From: Bacteroides sp. UBA1317
GTDB taxonomy: Bacteria > Bacteroidota > Bacteroidia > Bacteroidales > Bacteroidaceae
NCBI GenBank assembly: GCA_002307035.1
Contig: DBTL01000076.1
Location: 1-19,740 of the forward strand
Direction of reading: 5' to 3'
Length of the DNA: 19,740 nucleotides
Positions 15,872 through 19,740 of this stretch are shown piece after piece. Both the position numbers and the translations under genes were made by a program. The notes under the pieces are model-generated. The model did no database searches and was not told the DNA's origin. It saw only the letters and a program-made list of their open reading frames with translations. Positions within the stretch are counted from its first letter, which is position 1. Each line of letters opens with the position of its first letter.

Positions 15872-18283
15872 ATGAAAACAATATATATAATCACTATATT
15901 TTTATTCTCCCTAGCGTCTGCCTTTGCAAGCGCTCCGGTGGGAAACAAATCACTGAAAGGTAAAATCACAGATGAAATAGACGGAAGCGCATTAATTGGC
16001 GTGAACATTTATTTCCCTGAATTGAAGAAAGGAGCTGTAAGTGACGACCAGGGAAATTATCATATAAACAACCTGCCCGCCATAAAAACAACTTTGCAGG
16101 TGACTTATTTGGGACACCAAACAATCGTGCAGACAGTAGATTTGAAAACCGTTGAGATACTTAATTTCTCCCTTAAAGAATCGAATGCTGAAATTAACGA
16201 AGTAGTCATCACATCACTAACTGGAAATTCGCTGATAAAGAAGACTCCGTCGCCGATATCTTACGTTTCAAAGAAAGAATTGGAACGACAATCATCAACT
16301 AACATTATAGATGCTATTGCAAAGCAACCGGGTGTGTCACAAATAACAACCGGAAGTAGCATCTCAAAGCCTGTTATCAGAGGTTTGGGGTACAACCGAG
16401 TTGTAGTGGTCAATGACGGGATACGTCAGGAAGGACAGCAATGGGGAGACGAACATGGAATAGAAATAGATGCTCAAAGTGTGAATTCGGTAGAGATACT
16501 GAAAGGTCCGGCTAGTTTAACATACGGTTCGGATGCCATGGCAGGCGTTATCAATTTCCAATCGGACCCGATATTACCCGTAGGTTCAATAAAAGCAAAT
16601 GTGGCAACAGAATATCAAAGCAACAACGGCTTATTCAATTATTCAGTCAACACCGCCGGAAACAAAAACGGATTTGTCTGGAATTGGAGATATAGTGATA
16701 AAATGGCGCATTCTTATAAAAATAAATACGACGGATACGTTTACAATTCGGGCTTTAGAGAGAGAGCAGTCTCCGGTTTGCTGGGAATCAATCGTAATTG
16801 GGGCTATTCTCACCTCACACTCGATTATTATCACCTCACACCCGGAATAGTAGAAGGTGAACGGGACGAAGCAACCGGTAGATTTCTGAAACCGGTTATT
16901 ATTGATGGCGAAGAGAGTGAGGCTGTTGCAACAGATAAAGACAGTAAGTCGTATAAGCATCAAATGCCTTATCAGCAAATCTATCATTATAAAGCTGTCT
17001 TGAATAACAACATAGTATTAGGAGAAGGAAACCTCCGAACAATCATCGGTTATCAACAAAACCGCCGTCAAGAATTCGAGGATATAGCATCACCAAATGA
17101 CTATGGACTTTACTTTCAACTACATACTGTAAATTACGACATACGATATTCCTTACCCGAGATAAGTGGCTACAAAATAGTAGCGGGGGTTAACGGTATG
17201 TATCAGAAATCAATGAATAAAGGAACAGAGTTCCTGATTCCAGAATATAACTTATTCGATATTGGTGCTTTCGCTTTGGCTAGTCGTAGTTTTGGCAAAC
17301 TAGACGTAAGCGGAGGAGTACGTTTTGATAATCGTCACAACCACGGAAAATCATTGTATCTAAATGCTGATGAAGAAGTTGTAAGCGATAATGCTGCCGG
17401 AGCAGAAGAAAAGTTTGCCGATTTCTCCCGTAATTTTAGTGGCATTAGTGGTAGTGTAGGGTTGACCTATCAAATCTCTGATTCATGGCATACTAAGTTA
17501 AATCTTTCCAGAGGATTCAGAGCTCCTAACATGAGTGAATTGGGTTCAAACGGTGCACATGAGGGTACAATACGTTATGAAATAGGTAATATAGACCTAA
17601 AAGCAGAAAACAGTTGGCAAGCCGATTGGGGATTAGGATACTCCTCCCCCTTCATCTCAGGAGAGCTTTCGCTATTTGCCAACCGCATAAACAACTACAT
17701 TTTCTCTCACAAACAACTTGACAGTAATGGAGAGGATTTACTTACCGACGGATATAAGACCTATCAATTCGTATCGGGTAATGCCCGTATATTAGGAGGA
17801 GAAGTGAGTGTTGATATTCATCCGGTAGAACGATTACATTTCCAAAATACTTTTTCATACGTAAATTCTGTTCAGCTCAATCAAGCTGATTCTACTAAAT
17901 ATTTACCTTTTACTCCTGCGCCTAAATTAATGTCTGATCTTCGTTACGATATCATCCGTCACGGCAAAGCACTGAATAACACCTATATCTCATTTGGTGT
18001 TGAATGCAATTTGAAGCAAGATCATATATACTCTGCTTTTGGCACTGAAACTGCAACACCTGCATACACCTTACTGAATGCTTCTGTCGGAACCGACTTT
18101 ATGCACAAAGGACGTACATTGGCTTCGTTATATTTCACAGCCAACAACCTGACGAACAAAGCTTATCAGAATCATTTGAGCAGATTGAAATATGCCGATG
18201 AAAATCCGGTAACAGGGAGACAAGGAATCTATAATATGGGACGCAATTTTGGCATAAAGCTGTTGATCCCGTTAAGTTTTTAA
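15872..18283 (+). CDS. TonB-dependent outer-membrane receptor, likely metal or metal-chelate uptake
   Basis: This 803-residue outer-membrane protein has a signal peptide (about 1-21, ending AFASA). A carboxypeptidase-regulatory-like domain follows (about 28-112: LKGKITDEIDGSALIGVNIY). The plug domain (about 118-233) includes KPVIRGLGYNRVVVVNDGIR and EILKGPASLTYGSDAMAGVI. The 22-stranded barrel runs to the C-terminal phenylalanine (LLIPLSF), the usual sorting end. The size is that of a classic siderophore or metal receptor, shorter than SusC (about 1000), and no SusD partner follows. The plug segment GIRQEGQQWGDEHGIEIDA resembles metal-type receptors such as ZnuD. The His/Cys-rich neighbour upstream supports a metal substrate; heme or another chelate remains possible. 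A terminator follows. Confidence 0.92.
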   Translation: MKTIYIITIFLFSLASAFASAPVGNKSLKGKITDEIDGSALIGVNIYFPELKKGAVSDDQGNYHINNLPAIKTTLQVTYLGHQTIVQTVDLKTVEILNFSLKESNAEINEVVITSLTGNSLIKKTPSPISYVSKKELERQSSTNIIDAIAKQPGVSQITTGSSISKPVIRGLGYNRVVVVNDGIRQEGQQWGDEHGIEIDAQSVNSVEILKGPASLTYGSDAMAGVINFQSDPILPVGSIKANVATEYQSNNGLFNYSVNTAGNKNGFVWNWRYSDKMAHSYKNKYDGYVYNSGFRERAVSGLLGINRNWGYSHLTLDYYHLTPGIVEGERDEATGRFLKPVIIDGEESEAVATDKDSKSYKHQMPYQQIYHYKAVLNNNIVLGEGNLRTIIGYQQNRRQEFEDIASPNDYGLYFQLHTVNYDIRYSLPEISGYKIVAGVNGMYQKSMNKGTEFLIPEYNLFDIGAFALASRSFGKLDVSGGVRFDNRHNHGKSLYLNADEEVVSDNAAGAEEKFADFSRNFSGISGSVGLTYQISDSWHTKLNLSRGFRAPNMSELGSNGAHEGTIRYEIGNIDLKAENSWQADWGLGYSSPFISGELSLFANRINNYIFSHKQLDSNGEDLLTDGYKTYQFVSGNARILGGEVSVDIHPVERLHFQNTFSYVNSVQLNQADSTKYLPFTPAPKLMSDLRYDIIRHGKALNNTYISFGVECNLKQDHIYSAFGTETATPAYTLLNASVGTDFMHKGRTLASLYFTANNLTNKAYQNHLSRLKYADENPVTGRQGIYNMGRNFGIKLLIPLSF

Positions 18284-18326
18284 GTATTGAATAATCAGGC
18301 AATATAAGAATAAAAAGAATGGATAG

Positions 18327-18373
18327 GCAGGCTGTTCCGAAAACATCATTTCGGGGCAGTCTGCTATTATTTT
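18327..18373 (+). terminator. Terminator after the TonB receptor gene
   Basis: A 16-bp stem with three G-U pairs (18327-18342 with 18349-18364) and loop ACATCA is followed by TATTATTTTA. It separates the receptor from the next gene. Confidence 0.85.
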
Positions 18374-18427
18374 ATCGGGTAATCAATAAAAGGAATACAC
18401 GTATGTAGTCCTTTTCCATAAATATCA

Positions 18428-18435
18428 TACCTTTG
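18428..18435 (+). promoter_or_regulatory. -7 promoter element of the ferritin-like/VIT gene
   Basis: TACCTTTG matches TAnnTTTG 25 bases before the start codon. No good -33 TTG is present at the right distance, which may mean activator dependence. Confidence 0.6.
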
Positions 18436-18460
18436 CGTATACATTAACTTATAGAAAATC

Positions 18461-19333
18461 ATGAGCCTAAATAAAGAAACCCTTAAAAATTTTATTCGTT
18501 TTCAAGAAGACGAATTGACAGGAAGCATTGTCTATGGACAACTAGCCTCAATTGTGAAAGATGATGCAAATAAAAAGATACTGTTACAAATATCAGTTGA
18601 AGAGAAAGCTCACTACGAAATATTAAAGAAATACACAGAGGTAGACGTTAAACCCAAACGCATGCGCATTGCTAAGTATTATTGGTTGGCACGTATTCTC
18701 GGCCTCACATTTGCCATCAAACTGCTAGAAACCGATGAAAAGGATGCGCAAGCATTGTATTACGAACATCCTGAATATCCTGAGTTGATAAAATTGGCCA
18801 AAGACGAGGAGAGCCATGAACATAAACTCATCGACATGATTAATGAAGAGAGACTGGAATATATGAGTTCTGTGGTACTAGGACTAAATGATGCACTAGT
18901 AGAATTTACCGGGGCATTGGCCGGATTTACTCTGGCACTAAGCAATTCCCATCTAATAGCACTAACGGGAAGCATCACAGGAATAGCCGCCGCACTATCT
19001 ATGGCCTCTTCAGAGTATCTATCCACAAAGTCCGATAAAGGAGACGACAAGCATCCTATCAAAGCCGCAATCTACACAGGCATCGCTTATATCATTACGG
19101 TTGCTGCATTGGTCACCCCTTTTGTTCTCGTCGACAACGTGCTCATTGCACTGGGCATCATGCTACTAATGGCACTATTCATCATTGCGATATTCAATTA
19201 TTACTTTGCCGTAGCACGGGGAGAGAGTTTCCGGAAGCGTTTCGTTGAAATGGCAGTGCTTAGCTTTAGTGTAGCCGGAGTCAGCTTCTTGATCGGGTAT
19301 GCTCTCAAAACATTTACCGGAATAGAAGCCTAA
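18461..19333 (+). CDS. MbfA-like membrane protein: ferritin-like domain fused to VIT1/CCC1 transporter
   Basis: This 290-residue protein has an N-terminal rubrerythrin/ferritin-like helical domain (about 1-130). Its likely di-iron ligands are E18, E48 and H51 (EEKAH), and E117 and H120 (EESHEH). The C-terminal VIT1/CCC1 domain has the family motifs GLNDALVEFTGALAGF (141-156) and ALSMASSEYLS (178-188), plus about five membrane helices. In related proteins such as rhizobial MbfA, the ferritin-like part senses or binds iron and the membrane part exports it; Fe(II) or Mn(II) export from the cytoplasm is the expected role. A promoter and a preceding terminator show it is not transcribed with the TonB receptor. 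The NhaC-type gene begins 22 bases later and probably shares its transcript. Confidence 0.9.
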   Translation: MSLNKETLKNFIRFQEDELTGSIVYGQLASIVKDDANKKILLQISVEEKAHYEILKKYTEVDVKPKRMRIAKYYWLARILGLTFAIKLLETDEKDAQALYYEHPEYPELIKLAKDEESHEHKLIDMINEERLEYMSSVVLGLNDALVEFTGALAGFTLALSNSHLIALTGSITGIAAALSMASSEYLSTKSDKGDDKHPIKAAIYTGIAYIITVAALVTPFVLVDNVLIALGIMLLMALFIIAIFNYYFAVARGESFRKRFVEMAVLSFSVAGVSFLIGYALKTFTGIEA

Positions 19334-19355
19334 CAAATAGTCACCCAAGCAGATT

Positions 19356-19740
19356 ATGAAGAAAACTCCTTCTCCATTACTCTCCATCATTCCCATTATA
19401 CTATTAGTATCCTTGCTCGCTGCAACCATACACATATTTGGAAGTGATGCCCTGAGTGGTGGCAGCCAGATAGCGCTCCTCACCACCACATCGGTATGTG
19501 TACTCATTGGTATGGCCTTTTTCAAAATACCATGGAGGGATTTTGAAATAGCCATTACCAACAATATATCGGGTATAGCTACAGCGCTTATCCTATTGCT
19601 CATCATTGGAGCTTTAAGCGGTGTCTGGATGATCAGCGGTGTGGTTCCAACATTAATAGATTATGGCATTCAGATCATTCATCCACACTTTTTCCTTGCC
19701 TCTACTTGCATCATCTGTGCATTGGTATCGGTGATGACCG
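19356..19740 (+). CDS. nhaC: NhaC-type Na+/H+ antiporter, 5' part only
   Basis: The reading frame opens at ATG 19356 and stays open to the window edge (128 codons), so the gene is truncated by the window, not by mutation. The visible part starts with MKKTPSPLLSIIPIILLVSL, a membrane helix. It continues with helices near 40-57 and 70-88 and the stretch SGVWMISGVVPTLIDYGIQI, which is characteristic of NhaC-family antiporters. The segment HPHFFLASTCIICALVSVMT follows. NhaC exchanges Na+ for H+ across the inner membrane. Only 22 bases separate it from the ferritin-like/VIT gene, which suggests co-transcription. The exact substrate is uncertain because the NhaC superfamily also includes amino-acid antiporters. 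Confidence 0.85.
   Translation, partial: MKKTPSPLLSIIPIILLVSLLAATIHIFGSDALSGGSQIALLTTTSVCVLIGMAFFKIPWRDFEIAITNNISGIATALILLLIIGALSGVWMISGVVPTLIDYGIQIIHPHFFLASTCIICALVSVMT

Noticed and set aside
19175..19606. 143-codon minus-strand reading frame at the right end
   Set aside because: It runs antisense to the VIT domain and the NhaC-type gene, both of which carry recognisable family motifs.

Overview
The window looks like a chromosomal segment of a Bacteroides-type organism (order Bacteroidales). Two lines of evidence support this. Several genes are preceded by the Bacteroidetes promoter pattern, a TTG-like -33 element, 19-20 bp, then TAnnTTTG. The proteins are also typical of the group: a SusC-style carboxypeptidase-regulatory plus plug segment, a TonB-dependent receptor, a GGGtGRT protein and a KDG kinase. 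Most genes lack a clear Shine-Dalgarno, as expected; the GGGtGRT gene is a striking exception. No transposase, integrase, CRISPR array or phage gene was seen.

Layout, left to right. A tRNA-Ser(GCT), cut by the window edge, is followed by a strong terminator. A gene-free stretch of about 430 bases follows, with a perfect 29-bp inverted repeat. Next is a 6 kb gene for a secreted thioester-type alpha-2-macroglobulin (A2M) whose bait-region position is occupied by a SusC-like carboxypeptidase-regulatory and TonB-plug module. A tRNA-Glu(CTC) with its own promoter and terminator follows. Then comes a two-gene operon of a NifU/IscU-like protein and a GGGtGRT protein, closed by a bidirectional terminator shared with the convergent M13 metallopeptidase lipoprotein gene on the minus strand.

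The middle holds an exported metallo-beta-lactamase-fold protein and an exported bifunctional methionine sulfoxide reductase MsrAB. Two terminator-like hairpins come next, then a small four-helix membrane protein of unknown function whose 3' end overlaps a convergent 2-dehydro-3-deoxygluconokinase gene.

The right part has a metal-handling flavour. A small His/Cys-rich exported protein with its own good promoter precedes a TonB-dependent receptor. After a terminator comes an MbfA-like protein, a ferritin-like domain fused to a VIT1/CCC1 transporter, closely followed by the start of an NhaC-type Na+/H+ antiporter that runs off the right edge.

The least understood items are the A2M with a built-in plug domain, the NifU-like/GGGtGRT pair, and the His/Cys-rich protein next to the TonB receptor. 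All functional statements rest on motif recognition by eye; no database search was run.
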